Shown: piece by piece, positions 1 to 6,873 of the stretch
Layout: each line of letters begins with the position of its first letter
Numbering within the stretch: the first letter of the stretch is position 1
Assembly (NCBI GenBank): GCA_007131945.1
Contig: SLPP01000129.1
Location: 1 to 8,291, forward strand
Direction: 5' to 3'
DNA: 8,291 bases
Origin: Paracoccaceae bacterium
GTDB lineage: Bacteria > Pseudomonadota > Alphaproteobacteria > Rhodobacterales > Rhodobacteraceae
Position numbers and translations under genes: made by a program
Notes under the pieces: model-generated
What the model saw: only the letters and a program-made list of their open reading frames with translations
Database searches by the model: none
What the model was told of the DNA's origin: nothing

Positions 1-85
1 TCGGTGGCCACGCGCAACCGCTGCGAGACCACCGCGCGCCGCCCCGCCGCCCCCGCCCGAGGTGCCCAGATCACAGGGAAGCCCG
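1..85. other. Window edge upstream of the amidase gene, coding status unresolved
   Basis: This stretch is very GC-rich and open in several frames, so coding cannot be decided. One plus-strand frame, entered at base 3, ends in a TGA at 87-89 that overlaps the amidase ATG (86-88) as ATGA. This is the usual form of translational coupling, so an upstream operon gene may end here. A different plus frame (from base 1) and a minus-strand frame both show a more coding-like run of G/C third positions. The minus frame would mean a divergent gene instead. None of the short peptides is recognisable. No promoter motif is visible. Confidence 0.25.
75..79 (+). promoter_or_regulatory. Ribosome binding site of the amidase gene
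   Basis: AGGGA lies six bases before the ATG at 86. It supports that ATG over the in-frame GTG at 62, which has no purine-rich sequence at the right distance, and over the later in-frame ATG at 116. Confidence 0.5.
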
Positions 86-1600
86 ATGACCCTCAGACGC
101 CCCAGCCCCGCCCGGATGCGCGCGATGGCCGACCGTTTCGGCATGTCGATGAGCGATGACGAACTCAGGCAGTTCGCCGAGGTGATGGAGGGCTATATCC
201 AGACCTACGACCGTGTCGCCGCCGCGCCCGACAACCTGCCGGTCGTGCGCTACCCGCGCAGCCCCGGCTACCGCCCCGGCCCGTCGGAAAACCCGCTCAA
301 CGCCTGGTACTACAAGACCGAGGTCCACGGCGCCGTCGACGGGCCCCTGCGCGGCAAGCGGATCGTGCTCAAGGACAATATCGCGCTCGCCGGCGTGCCG
401 ATGATGAACGGCACCGCGATCCTCGAAGGCTACACGCCCGAGATCGACGCCACCATCGTCACCCGCATGCTCGACGCCGGCGCGATCATCACCGGCAAGG
501 CGCATTGCGAGAACCTCTGCCTCTCGGGCGGCTCGCACACCAACGCCACCGGGCCGATCCACAACCCCTGGAAGCACGGCTACTCGGCCGGCGGCTCCTC
601 GGGCGGGACGGCGGTGCTGGTGGCGACCGGCGAGGCCGACATGGGCATCGGCGGCGACCAGGGCGGCTCGATCCGCATGCCGGCGTCGAAATGCGGCATC
701 GTCGGCATGAAGCCCACCCACGGGCTCGTGCCCTACAGCGGCATCGTGCCGATCGAGCAGACCATCGACCATGCCGGCCCGATGACCCGGACGGTGGCCG
801 ACAACGCGCTTCTGCTGGAGGTGATCGCCGGCGAGGACGGGCTCGACCCGCGGCAATACGCGCCGCGGACCTACCGCTATACCGAGGCCTTGGGGCGCGG
901 CTGCCGGGGGCTCAGGATCGGCGTCGTGAAGGAGGGTTTCGACCGGCCCGAGAGCGAGGCGGATGTCGATGCGAAGGTGCGCGCCGCCGCGGATCGCTTC
1001 GCCCGGCTGGGCGCCGAGGTCGTCGAGGTCTCGATCCCCGAGCACCACACCGCCTTCGACCTCTGGCTGCCGATCACGGTCGAGGGGCTGCAGGACCTGA
1101 TGATGCACGGCAATGCCGCCGGCACCAACTATCGCGGCCTCTTCCTGCCCTCGCTCACCGACCAGATGGGGACATGGCGCAACCGCGCCGACGAGCTCAG
1201 CCATTCGCTCAAGGTCTGCATGTTCCTCGGCGAATATTTCCAGACGCAGTACCGCGGCCGCTTCTACGGCAAGGCGCAGAACATGATGCGGGCGGTGCGC
1301 GCGCGCTATGCGGAGATCTTCCGCGGCCTCGACCTCCTGCTGATGCCGACCATGCCGATGAAGCCGCAGCCGATCCCGCCGGCCGGCTGCGCGATCGCGC
1401 TCTTCATCCAGCGCGCCTTCGAGATGGTCGGCAACACCGCGCCCTACAATGCCCTCGGCCTGCCCGCGATCTCGATCCCCTGCGGGCTGAGCGAGGGGCT
1501 GCCGATCGGGACGATGCTGGTCGGCAACGACTACAATGAAATGGTGATCTACCAGGCCGCCCACGCCTTCGAGCAGAGCGAGGACTGGCGGACGATGTAG
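86..1600 (+). CDS. Amidase of the amidase-signature family (acylamide amidohydrolase, Rhodococcus enantioselective amidase type)
   Basis: The predicted cytoplasmic enzyme (504 residues) hydrolyses a carboxylic acid amide to the acid and ammonia. The Ser-cisSer-Lys triad of the family is complete: Lys96 in VLKDN, the cis-Ser 171 in the GGSSGG signature, and the nucleophile Ser195 in GGDQGGSIRMPA. The 75- and 24-residue spacings are those of the family. From memory, the Rhodococcus sp. N-771 amidase uses the same numbers (K96, S171, S195), and stretches such as SENPL.AWY, GVPMMNG, TIDH.GP.TRTV and NTAP also resemble that enzyme, so I favour this type over GatA. Ending about 17 residues earlier than the Rhodococcus enzyme (recalled as 521), it looks intact. 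No signal peptide or membrane segment is seen. The start at 86 fits the RBS and the triad numbering. No nitrile hydratase is in the window. An acyl-CoA synthetase gene follows after 23 bp, suggesting co-transcription and further metabolism of the acid product. The substrate is unknown; aliphatic and aromatic amides are both possible. Confidence 0.93.
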   Translation: MTLRRPSPARMRAMADRFGMSMSDDELRQFAEVMEGYIQTYDRVAAAPDNLPVVRYPRSPGYRPGPSENPLNAWYYKTEVHGAVDGPLRGKRIVLKDNIALAGVPMMNGTAILEGYTPEIDATIVTRMLDAGAIITGKAHCENLCLSGGSHTNATGPIHNPWKHGYSAGGSSGGTAVLVATGEADMGIGGDQGGSIRMPASKCGIVGMKPTHGLVPYSGIVPIEQTIDHAGPMTRTVADNALLLEVIAGEDGLDPRQYAPRTYRYTEALGRGCRGLRIGVVKEGFDRPESEADVDAKVRAAADRFARLGAEVVEVSIPEHHTAFDLWLPITVEGLQDLMMHGNAAGTNYRGLFLPSLTDQMGTWRNRADELSHSLKVCMFLGEYFQTQYRGRFYGKAQNMMRAVRARYAEIFRGLDLLLMPTMPMKPQPIPPAGCAIALFIQRAFEMVGNTAPYNALGLPAISIPCGLSEGLPIGTMLVGNDYNEMVIYQAAHAFEQSEDWRTM

Positions 1601-1613
1601 ATTTGCGGCAGAA

Positions 1614-1618
1614 GGAGG
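1614..1618 (+). promoter_or_regulatory. Strong ribosome binding site of the acyl-CoA synthetase gene
   Basis: GGAGG with a five-base spacer to the ATG at 1624. It fixes the start at this ATG and argues against the in-frame TTG at 1603, which lies upstream of the Shine-Dalgarno sequence. Confidence 0.8.
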
Positions 1619-1623
1619 CGGCG

Positions 1624-3387
1624 ATGTCGATCCTGAACGAAAGCCTGGCCGGGCGGATCAAGGCGCCCTCCGGCCGCGGTGCCGGCAGCGCCGCCGACCG
1701 GGCCGCGCTGCGCCCGCGGGACGGGCGCTCCTACGTCACCGGCGACCGCACGCCACCGCTCTGGCACATCACCGTCCCGCAGCTTCTGCGCCAGACCGTC
1801 GCCCGGTTCGGCCCGCGCGACGCGGCGATCTTCGCGGCCCAGGGCGAGCGGCTGAGCTGGTACGACCTTGACCGCCGGGTGGACGCGCTGGCCGCGGGGT
1901 TCCTGGCGCTCGGGCTGGGCAAGGGCGACCGGGTCGGCATCTGGTCGCCGAACCGGATCGAATGGGTGCTGACCCAGTTCGCCACGGCGCGGATCGGCGC
2001 GATCTTGGTCAACATCAACCCCGCCTACCGGGCGGCCGAGGTCGAATACGCGCTCAACAAGGTCGGCTGCGCGGCGCTGGTGCTGGCCGAGCGTTTCAAG
2101 GCCTCGCACTATCTCGAGACGATCCGCGCGCTTGCCCCCGAACTCGACCGCGCCGAGCCGGGCCGGCTTTCGGCGGCGCGGCTGCCGCATCTGCGCGCGG
2201 TGATCGTCATGGCCGACGACCCCGGCCCCGGCGCCTTCAGCTTCGACCAGCTGACGCGCCTCGGCGGGCCGGCGCAGCAGCTGCGGCTGGAGGCGGTGGA
2301 TCGCACGCTCGACCCCGACGAGGCGATCAACATCCAGTTCACCTCGGGAACGACCGGGGCGCCGAAGGGCGCGACGCTGAGCCATTACAACATCGTCAAC
2401 AACGCCCGCTTCGTCGCCGACCGGATCCGCCTGACCGAGACCGACCGGCTGTGCATCCCTGTGCCGCTCTATCACTGCTTCGGCATGGTGATGGGCGTGC
2501 TGGGCTGCGTCAGCCGGGGCGCGGCGATGGTCTTTCCCGGCGAGGGATTCGAGGCCGAGACCACGCTCGACGCCATCGCCGCCGAGCGCTGCACCGGGCT
2601 TTACGGCGTGCCGACCATGTTCACCGCCATGCTTGCCGCCCAGGCGGCGCGGCGGCGCGACCTCGGCGCGCTGCGTACCGGCATCATGGCCGGCGCGCCC
2701 TGTCCGATCGAGGTGATGGAACGGGTGATCGCCGAGATGAACATGGCCGAGGTCACCATCTGCTACGGCATGACCGAGACCGCGCCGGTCTCGTTCCAGA
2801 GCTTCACCGACGACCCGGTGATGGAGCGCTGCACCACCGTCGGCCGGATCCATCCGCATCTCGAGGTCAAGCTCGTCGGCGCCGATGGCGCGATCGTGCC
2901 GGTGGGCGCGACGGGCGAACTGTGCACGCGCGGCTATTCGGTGATGAAGGGCTACTGGGACGATTCCGAACAGACCGCCGCCGCGATCCGCGACGGCTGG
3001 ATGATGACCGGCGATCTGGCAGTGCTGGACGAACAGGGCTTCTGCCGCATCGTCGGCCGGGTCAAGGACATGATCATCCGCGGCGGCGAGAACATCTACC
3101 CGCGCGAGATCGAGGAGTTCCTCTACCGCCACCCGAAGGTGGCGCAGGCGCAGGTCTTCGGCATCCCGGATCCGGAACTGGGCGAGCTGGTCTGCGCCTG
3201 GATCGTGCCGGCGCCCGGCGCCGAGCCGAGCGAGGACGAGCTGCGCGCCCACTGCGCCGGCCAGATCGCGCATTACAAGGTTCCCCGGCACATCCGCATC
3301 GTCGACGAGCTGCCGATGACGGTGACCGGCAAGCCGCAGAAATTCGTCATGCGCGAGCGGATGATCGAACTTCTGAAACCCGGCTGA
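1624..3387 (+). CDS. AMP-binding acyl-CoA synthetase, ACSF2-like (medium-chain fatty acid or related carboxylate CoA ligase)
   Basis: This 587-residue member of the ANL adenylate-forming superfamily should activate a carboxylic acid with ATP to an acyl-adenylate and transfer it to CoA. All core motifs are present in order: the phosphate-binding loop TSGTTGAPKG (240-249), CYGMTET (380-386), GELCTRGY before the hinge, TGD (462-464), the A8 region with R486 and GGENIYP (487-493), and the A10 lysine K570 in TGKPQKF. The region around GRIHPH, RGY.VMKGYW, GFC.IVGR.KDMIIRGGENIYP and GK.QKF resembles the ACSF2 group of medium-chain acyl-CoA synthetases; length is normal for it. There is no signal peptide, so it should be cytosolic. 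Placement 23 bp after the amidase gene, on the same strand, suggests that it takes the acid the amidase releases, although general fatty acid activation is equally possible. The specificity cannot be read from the motifs. Confidence 0.92.
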   Translation: MSILNESLAGRIKAPSGRGAGSAADRAALRPRDGRSYVTGDRTPPLWHITVPQLLRQTVARFGPRDAAIFAAQGERLSWYDLDRRVDALAAGFLALGLGKGDRVGIWSPNRIEWVLTQFATARIGAILVNINPAYRAAEVEYALNKVGCAALVLAERFKASHYLETIRALAPELDRAEPGRLSAARLPHLRAVIVMADDPGPGAFSFDQLTRLGGPAQQLRLEAVDRTLDPDEAINIQFTSGTTGAPKGATLSHYNIVNNARFVADRIRLTETDRLCIPVPLYHCFGMVMGVLGCVSRGAAMVFPGEGFEAETTLDAIAAERCTGLYGVPTMFTAMLAAQAARRRDLGALRTGIMAGAPCPIEVMERVIAEMNMAEVTICYGMTETAPVSFQSFTDDPVMERCTTVGRIHPHLEVKLVGADGAIVPVGATGELCTRGYSVMKGYWDDSEQTAAAIRDGWMMTGDLAVLDEQGFCRIVGRVKDMIIRGGENIYPREIEEFLYRHPKVAQAQVFGIPDPELGELVCAWIVPAPGAEPSEDELRAHCAGQIAHYKVPRHIRIVDELPMTVTGKPQKFVMRERMIELLKPG

Positions 3388-3411
3388 CCGCGCACCCCGT
3401 CTGATACCAAA

Positions 3412-3479
3412 TCCGGTCGATCCGTTCGGCACCATCTGCGGCGTTGTTCCGCCCGTGCTTACCGAAGGGATCAAGCGGA
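3412..3479. repeat. Imperfect palindromic intergenic element
   Basis: Two arms, 3412-3431 and 3460-3479, are inverted copies matching at 16 of 20 positions. Between them is a small GCGG/CCGC stem (3438-3441 with 3449-3452) around a seven-base loop. The stretch, and the AT-richer ACCAAATCC just before it, has a lower GC content than the neighbouring genes. Its place between two convergent genes and its nested symmetry resemble REP-type or MITE-like intergenic repeats. Only one copy is in the window, so being dispersed is an inference. It could also just form an RNA hairpin downstream of the synthetase gene. Confidence 0.5.
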
Positions 3480-3490
3480 AGCCGAATGAG

Positions 3491-3528
3491 GCTCCGTCTC
3501 CGTCCCCGGCGCGCGGCGGAGACGGGGC
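3491..3528. terminator. GC-rich hairpin between convergent genes, possible bidirectional terminator
   Basis: A 12 bp stem (3491-3502 with 3517-3528, one T-G wobble, the core CCGTCTCCG/CGGAGACGG perfect) encloses a 14-base GC-rich loop; two further pairs (3503-3516 and 3504-3515) could extend the stem. It lies about 100 bp after the synthetase stop and about 30 bp after the stop of the convergent thioredoxin-fold gene, where a shared terminator is expected. No T tract follows on either strand, so it is not a classical intrinsic terminator. Roles in transcript-end protection or Rho-dependent ending are possible. Confidence 0.45.
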
Positions 3529-3559
3529 GCCGATCGGCCGCGACACGCACGAGGCGCGC

Positions 3560-4111
3560 TCAGCCGGCCTTCCACTTGATCGAGCAGCCGACCGAGGGCG
3601 TCTGCTCGCGCGGTCCCTCGCCGGTCTCGGCGATCTGCTTCATCGCCTCGAAAAGCTCGCGCCTGCCCGCCGGGCCCGGCCCGCGTCCGGCATCGTCGAG
3701 CCGGCCGCGATACTGCAGATCGCCCGCCGCGTTCAGGCCGAAGAAATCGGGCGTGCAGGCCGCGCCCCAGGCGCGCGCGACCTCCTGGCTCTCGTCGTGC
3801 AGATAGGGAAAGGGGAAGGCGTGCCGCTCGGCCATCTCCTTCATCGGCCCGAAGCCGTCCTGCGGATAGGTCTCTGGATCGTTCGAGCAGATCGCCGCGA
3901 CACCGATGCCGATCTCCTCGAGCGCCTTCGCCTCGGCGATGATCCGGTCGAGCGCGCCGATGACATAGGGGCAGTGGTTGCAGATGAACATGACCAGCGT
4001 GCCCTTCGGCCCGGCCAGGTCGCCCAGCGATAGCCTGCGGCCGTCGGTCGCAGGCAGGCTGAATTCCGGCGCCTTCCAGCCGAAATCGCAGACGGGGGGT
4101 GTGGCAGCCAT
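3560..4111 (-). CDS. Thioredoxin-fold protein, AhpC/TSA-like (PRX-like1 group)
   Basis: This 183-residue protein belongs to the thioredoxin/peroxiredoxin superfamily. The active-site motif CNHCPYV (Cys44 and Cys47) follows a beta strand (GTLVMFI), as in the group often annotated thioredoxin family protein. The cis-proline loop is TP at 120-121, preceded by Cys119. The C-terminal GCSIKWK with Cys176 is also typical of the group as I recall it. The N-terminal APEFSLPATDG...LGDLAG is the peroxiredoxin-type start. There is no signal peptide, so it should act in the cytoplasm, probably as a thiol-disulfide or peroxide-handling oxidoreductase; the reaction of this group is not well established. The start is an ATG with an AAAGGAG site seven bases upstream. 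Length is normal for the group. The gene stands alone, convergent with the acyl-CoA synthetase gene and divergent from the cation ATPase gene; a functional link to either is not evident. Confidence 0.9.
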   Translation of the reverse strand: MAATPPVCDFGWKAPEFSLPATDGRRLSLGDLAGPKGTLVMFICNHCPYVIGALDRIIAEAKALEEIGIGVAAICSNDPETYPQDGFGPMKEMAERHAFPFPYLHDESQEVARAWGAACTPDFFGLNAAGDLQYRGRLDDAGRGPGPAGRRELFEAMKQIAETGEGPREQTPSVGCSIKWKAG

Positions 4112-4118
4112 CGTCGCG

Positions 4119-4125
4119 CTCCTTT
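4119..4125 (-). promoter_or_regulatory. Ribosome binding site of the thioredoxin-fold gene
   Basis: On the minus strand this reads AAAGGAG, seven bases before the ATG whose first base is 4111. Confidence 0.75.
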
Positions 4126-4139
4126 ACTCTTTGCGCCGG

Positions 4140-4170
4140 ATCATCCTGCGCGGCTGGCCCCCGATGTCAA
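4140..4170 (-). promoter_or_regulatory. Candidate sigma-70-type promoter for the thioredoxin-fold gene
   Basis: On the minus strand a perfect TTGACA (4165-4170) is followed after 19 bases by GATGAT (4140-4145), which matches TATAAT at four of six positions. The spacing is longer than the ideal 17, but weak -10 boxes with a clear TTGAC are usual in alphaproteobacteria. The predicted transcript would start near 4132 and give a leader of about 20 bases that just holds the ribosome binding site. No comparable promoter was seen for the divergent ATPase gene. Confidence 0.35.
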
Positions 4171-4194
4171 CCGCGCCGCCCCCGCGAGGACCGA

Positions 4195-6852
4195 ATGAAG
4201 GACGACACGCCACGCCGGTTTCACGCCATCGAGGCCGAGGAGACGCTCGCCGAGCTCGAGACCGATGCCGAGGGGCTGAGCGCCGAGGAGGCCGGGAAAC
4301 GGCTTGACCGCTACGGGCCGAACCAGCTGCCCGAGGCGCATCGCCGCGGCCCGCTGATGCGCTTCCTGGCGCAGTTCCACAACGTCCTGATCTACGTCCT
4401 CCTCGTCGCCTCGGTGGTCACCGCGCTCCTCGGTCACTGGATCGACACCGCGGTGATCCTCGCCGTGGTGCTGATCAACGCGATCATCGGGTACGTGCAG
4501 GAAGGCCGCGCCGAGGCCGCGATGGCGGCGATCCGCGACATGCTGGCGCCGCGGGCGGCGGTCCTGCGCGATGGCAGGCGCGTCACCATCGACGGGGCCG
4601 AGCTGGTGCCGGGCGACGTGGTGCTGATCGAATCGGGCGACCGCGTGCCGGCCGACCTGCGCATCCTGAAGGCCAAGGGGCTGGCGGCGCAGGAGGCGAT
4701 GCTGACCGGCGAGTCGGTGCCCGTCGACAAGGGCAGCGAACCGGTGGACGCCAAGGCCGATCTCGGCGACCGTGCCTCCATGCTCTGGTCGGGCACGCTG
4801 GTCACGCAGGGCGCGGGGCGCGGCGTGGTCGTTGCCACCGGCGAGGCGACCGAGATCGGCCGGATCGGCAAGATGCTCTCCGAGGTCGAGGAGCTGACCA
4901 CGCCGCTGGTGGCGCAGATGGACCGCTTCGCGCGCTGGCTGAGCCTCTTCATCCTGCTCGTCGCGGCGCTTCTCTTCGTCTTCGGCTACGTCATCGGTCA
5001 ATACCCGATGGTCGAGCTGTTCATGGCCGCGGTCGCGGTCGCCGTCTCGGCCATCCCCGAGGGGCTGCCGGCGGTCCTGACCATCACGCTGGCCATCGGC
5101 GTGCAGGCGATGGCGCGGCGCAACGCCATCGTCCGCCGGCTGCCGGCGATCGAGACGGTGGGCGCGGTCTCGGTGATCTGCACCGACAAGACCGGCACGC
5201 TGACCCGCAACGAGATGACCGTGGCCAGGGTCGCCGCCCCCGCCGGACGCTTCACCATCGCCGGCGAGGGCTACGCGCCCGAGGGCGAGATCGAGGCCGA
5301 GGAGGGCGAGGTCGCCGATCTGGAACCGCTGGCCGAGGCCGCGCTTCTGTGCAACGACGCCGAGCTGCACCAGCGCGACGACGCCTGGGAGGTGGAGGGC
5401 GACCCGATGGAGGGCGCGCTTCTCGCCTTCGCCGGCAAGGTGCTGGACGGGGCGAAACGCGCCGACTGGACGCGGCACGACGCGATCCCCTTCGACAGCC
5501 GCCACCGCTACATGGCGGTTCTCACCGAGAAGGACGGCGACAGGAAGGTGCTGCTCAAGGGCGCCCCCGAGCGCGTGCTCGAGATGTGCCGGACGCTGCC
5601 CGATGGCAGCGACGTCGATGCCGATGCCTGGTTCGAGCGCGCCGATGCGCTGGCCGGCGAGGGGCACCGGGTGCTGGCGCTCGCCACGATGGCGGCCGAG
5701 GGCGACGGGATCGACGAGAAGGCGCTCGATGGCGGGCTCACCTTCCTCGGCCTCGTCGGCCTGATCGACCCGCCGCGACCCGAGGCGATCGAGGCGGTCG
5801 CCGACTGCCGCGCCGCCGGCATCTCGGTCAAGATGATCACCGGCGACCATGCCGGCACCGCCTCGGCCATCGCCGGGCAGGTCGGGCTCGAGCACACCCG
5901 GCGCGTGCTCACCGGCGCGGAGCTCGACGAGATGGATGACGGGCAGCTCGAGCGCGCCGTGCGCGACGTCGATGTCTTCGCCCGCACCACTCCCGAGCAC
6001 AAGCTGCGGCTGGTGACGGCGCTGCAGGCGCACGGGCTGACCGTGGCGATGACCGGTGACGGGGTGAACGACGCGCCGGCGCTCAAGCGCGCCGATGTCG
6101 GCATCGCCATGGGGCTCACCGGGTCCGAGGCGTCGAAGGAGGCCGCCGACCTCGTGCTCGCCGACGACAACTTCGCCTCGATCGCCGCGGCGGTGCAGGA
6201 GGGGCGCACGGTCTTCGACAACATCCGCAAGGTGATCGGCTGGACGCTGCCGACCAATGCCGGCGAATCCTCCTCGATCATCATCGCGATCCTGATCGGG
6301 GTGACGCTGCCGATCACCGCGCTGCAGGTGCTGTGGGTCAACATGATCACGGCGGTGACGCTCGGCATCGCGCTCGCCTTCGAACCGACCGAGCCCGAGA
6401 CGATGCGCCGCCCGCCGCGGGCGCGCAAGGCGCCGCTCCTTTCGGGAAACCTGCTCTGGCACGTGGTGCTGGTCGGCGCGATCTATGCCGCGGCGATTTT
6501 CGGCATCTTCACCTGGGCGGTGAACAAGGGATACGCCACGGAACTGGCGCAGACCATGGCGATGAACACGCTCGTGGTGCTGAAGATCTTCTACCTCTTC
6601 CACATCCGCACGATCCACGGCAGCTCGTTCACCTGGCAGGCGCTGATGGGTACGCGCGCGGTCTGGATCACGCTCGCGGTGGCGGTGACGGCGCAGCTCG
6701 CCATGACCTACCTGCCCCTGATGCAGATCGCCTTCGGCACGCGGGCGGTGCCGCTGACCGACGGGCTGGTGATCCTCGCGCTCGGCGTGGTCTTCTTCGT
6801 GCTGATCGAGATCGAGCGGCAGATCCGCATGGTGGTGCGCTCGGGCGACTGA
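4195..6852 (+). CDS. P2-type cation-transporting ATPase (CtpF/PMCA-like, calcium-pump superfamily)
   Basis: An 885-residue inner-membrane pump that uses ATP to move a cation. The order is complete: N-terminal cation-ATPase domain (about 8-60), TM1 (63-79), TM2 (84-103), actuator with TGES (171-174), TM3 (248-268), TM4 with PEGLP (288-292), phosphorylation site DKTGT with Asp331, nucleotide domain with KGAPE (455-459), hinge TGDGVNDAP (620-628), then TM5-TM10 to about 873. Known P2A pumps bind Ca2+ through acidic residues in TM4, TM5, TM6 and TM8. Here Glu289 (TM4), Asn688 and Glu691 (TM5), and Asn716 and Thr719 (TM6) are kept, but Ala720 replaces the TM6 Asp and Lys797 stands at the TM8 acidic position. 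The TM6 motif VNMITAVTLG...AFEP is like that of mycobacterial CtpF. Ca2+ is a reasonable guess; Na+ or another ion cannot be excluded. The ATG at 4195 has GAGGA four bases upstream. A longer frame back to a GTG at 4099 would cross the divergent gene's start and is rejected. It converges with the SixA-like gene, 21 bp between the two stops. Confidence 0.93.
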   Translation: MKDDTPRRFHAIEAEETLAELETDAEGLSAEEAGKRLDRYGPNQLPEAHRRGPLMRFLAQFHNVLIYVLLVASVVTALLGHWIDTAVILAVVLINAIIGYVQEGRAEAAMAAIRDMLAPRAAVLRDGRRVTIDGAELVPGDVVLIESGDRVPADLRILKAKGLAAQEAMLTGESVPVDKGSEPVDAKADLGDRASMLWSGTLVTQGAGRGVVVATGEATEIGRIGKMLSEVEELTTPLVAQMDRFARWLSLFILLVAALLFVFGYVIGQYPMVELFMAAVAVAVSAIPEGLPAVLTITLAIGVQAMARRNAIVRRLPAIETVGAVSVICTDKTGTLTRNEMTVARVAAPAGRFTIAGEGYAPEGEIEAEEGEVADLEPLAEAALLCNDAELHQRDDAWEVEGDPMEGALLAFAGKVLDGAKRADWTRHDAIPFDSRHRYMAVLTEKDGDRKVLLKGAPERVLEMCRTLPDGSDVDADAWFERADALAGEGHRVLALATMAAEGDGIDEKALDGGLTFLGLVGLIDPPRPEAIEAVADCRAAGISVKMITGDHAGTASAIAGQVGLEHTRRVLTGAELDEMDDGQLERAVRDVDVFARTTPEHKLRLVTALQAHGLTVAMTGDGVNDAPALKRADVGIAMGLTGSEASKEAADLVLADDNFASIAAAVQEGRTVFDNIRKVIGWTLPTNAGESSSIIIAILIGVTLPITALQVLWVNMITAVTLGIALAFEPTEPETMRRPPRARKAPLLSGNLLWHVVLVGAIYAAAIFGIFTWAVNKGYATELAQTMAMNTLVVLKIFYLFHIRTIHGSSFTWQALMGTRAVWITLAVAVTAQLAMTYLPLMQIAFGTRAVPLTDGLVILALGVVFFVLIEIERQIRMVVRSGD

Positions 6853-6873
6853 ACCGCCCGGCGGCGCCCGGCC

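Noticed and set aside
62..85. Eight extra residues on the amidase from a GTG at 62
   Set aside because: No ribosome binding site stands before this GTG, whereas AGGGA precedes the ATG at 86, and the triad numbering from 86 matches the recalled Rhodococcus enzyme.
71..1564. Long minus-strand open frame opposite the amidase gene (497 codons)
   Set aside because: It is a by-product of G/C third positions, which remove stop codons from the opposite strand. Its translation is rich in His, Arg, Asp and Gly, with no family motif, whereas the plus strand has a full catalytic triad.
3529..3538. Perfect 10 bp palindrome GCCGATCGGC as an operator
   Set aside because: It lies at the 3' ends of two genes, and short GC palindromes with a CGATCG core are frequent in such genomes. 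Nothing else supports an operator.
1549..3546. Minus-strand open frame of 665 codons opposite the acyl-CoA synthetase gene
   Set aside because: Low-complexity Arg/Ala/Asp/His-rich translation with no recognisable domain. It spans two genes and an intergenic gap and lies opposite a clear ANL enzyme.
4099..4194. N-terminal extension of the ATPase from a GTG at 4099
   Set aside because: It would run across the start codon and ribosome binding site of the divergent thioredoxin-fold gene, and its residues resemble no ATPase. The ATG at 4195 has its own ribosome binding site.
4141..6618. Minus-strand open frame of 825 codons opposite the P-type ATPase gene
   Set aside because: The His/Arg/Asp-rich composition is typical of an antisense shadow in GC-rich DNA; the sense strand carries every P-type ATPase motif.
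6853..6873. Repeated GCCCGG pieces in the 21 bp between the ATPase and SixA-like stops as a terminator
   Set aside because: They are direct, not inverted, copies, and no stable stem with a T run can be drawn in so short a gap.
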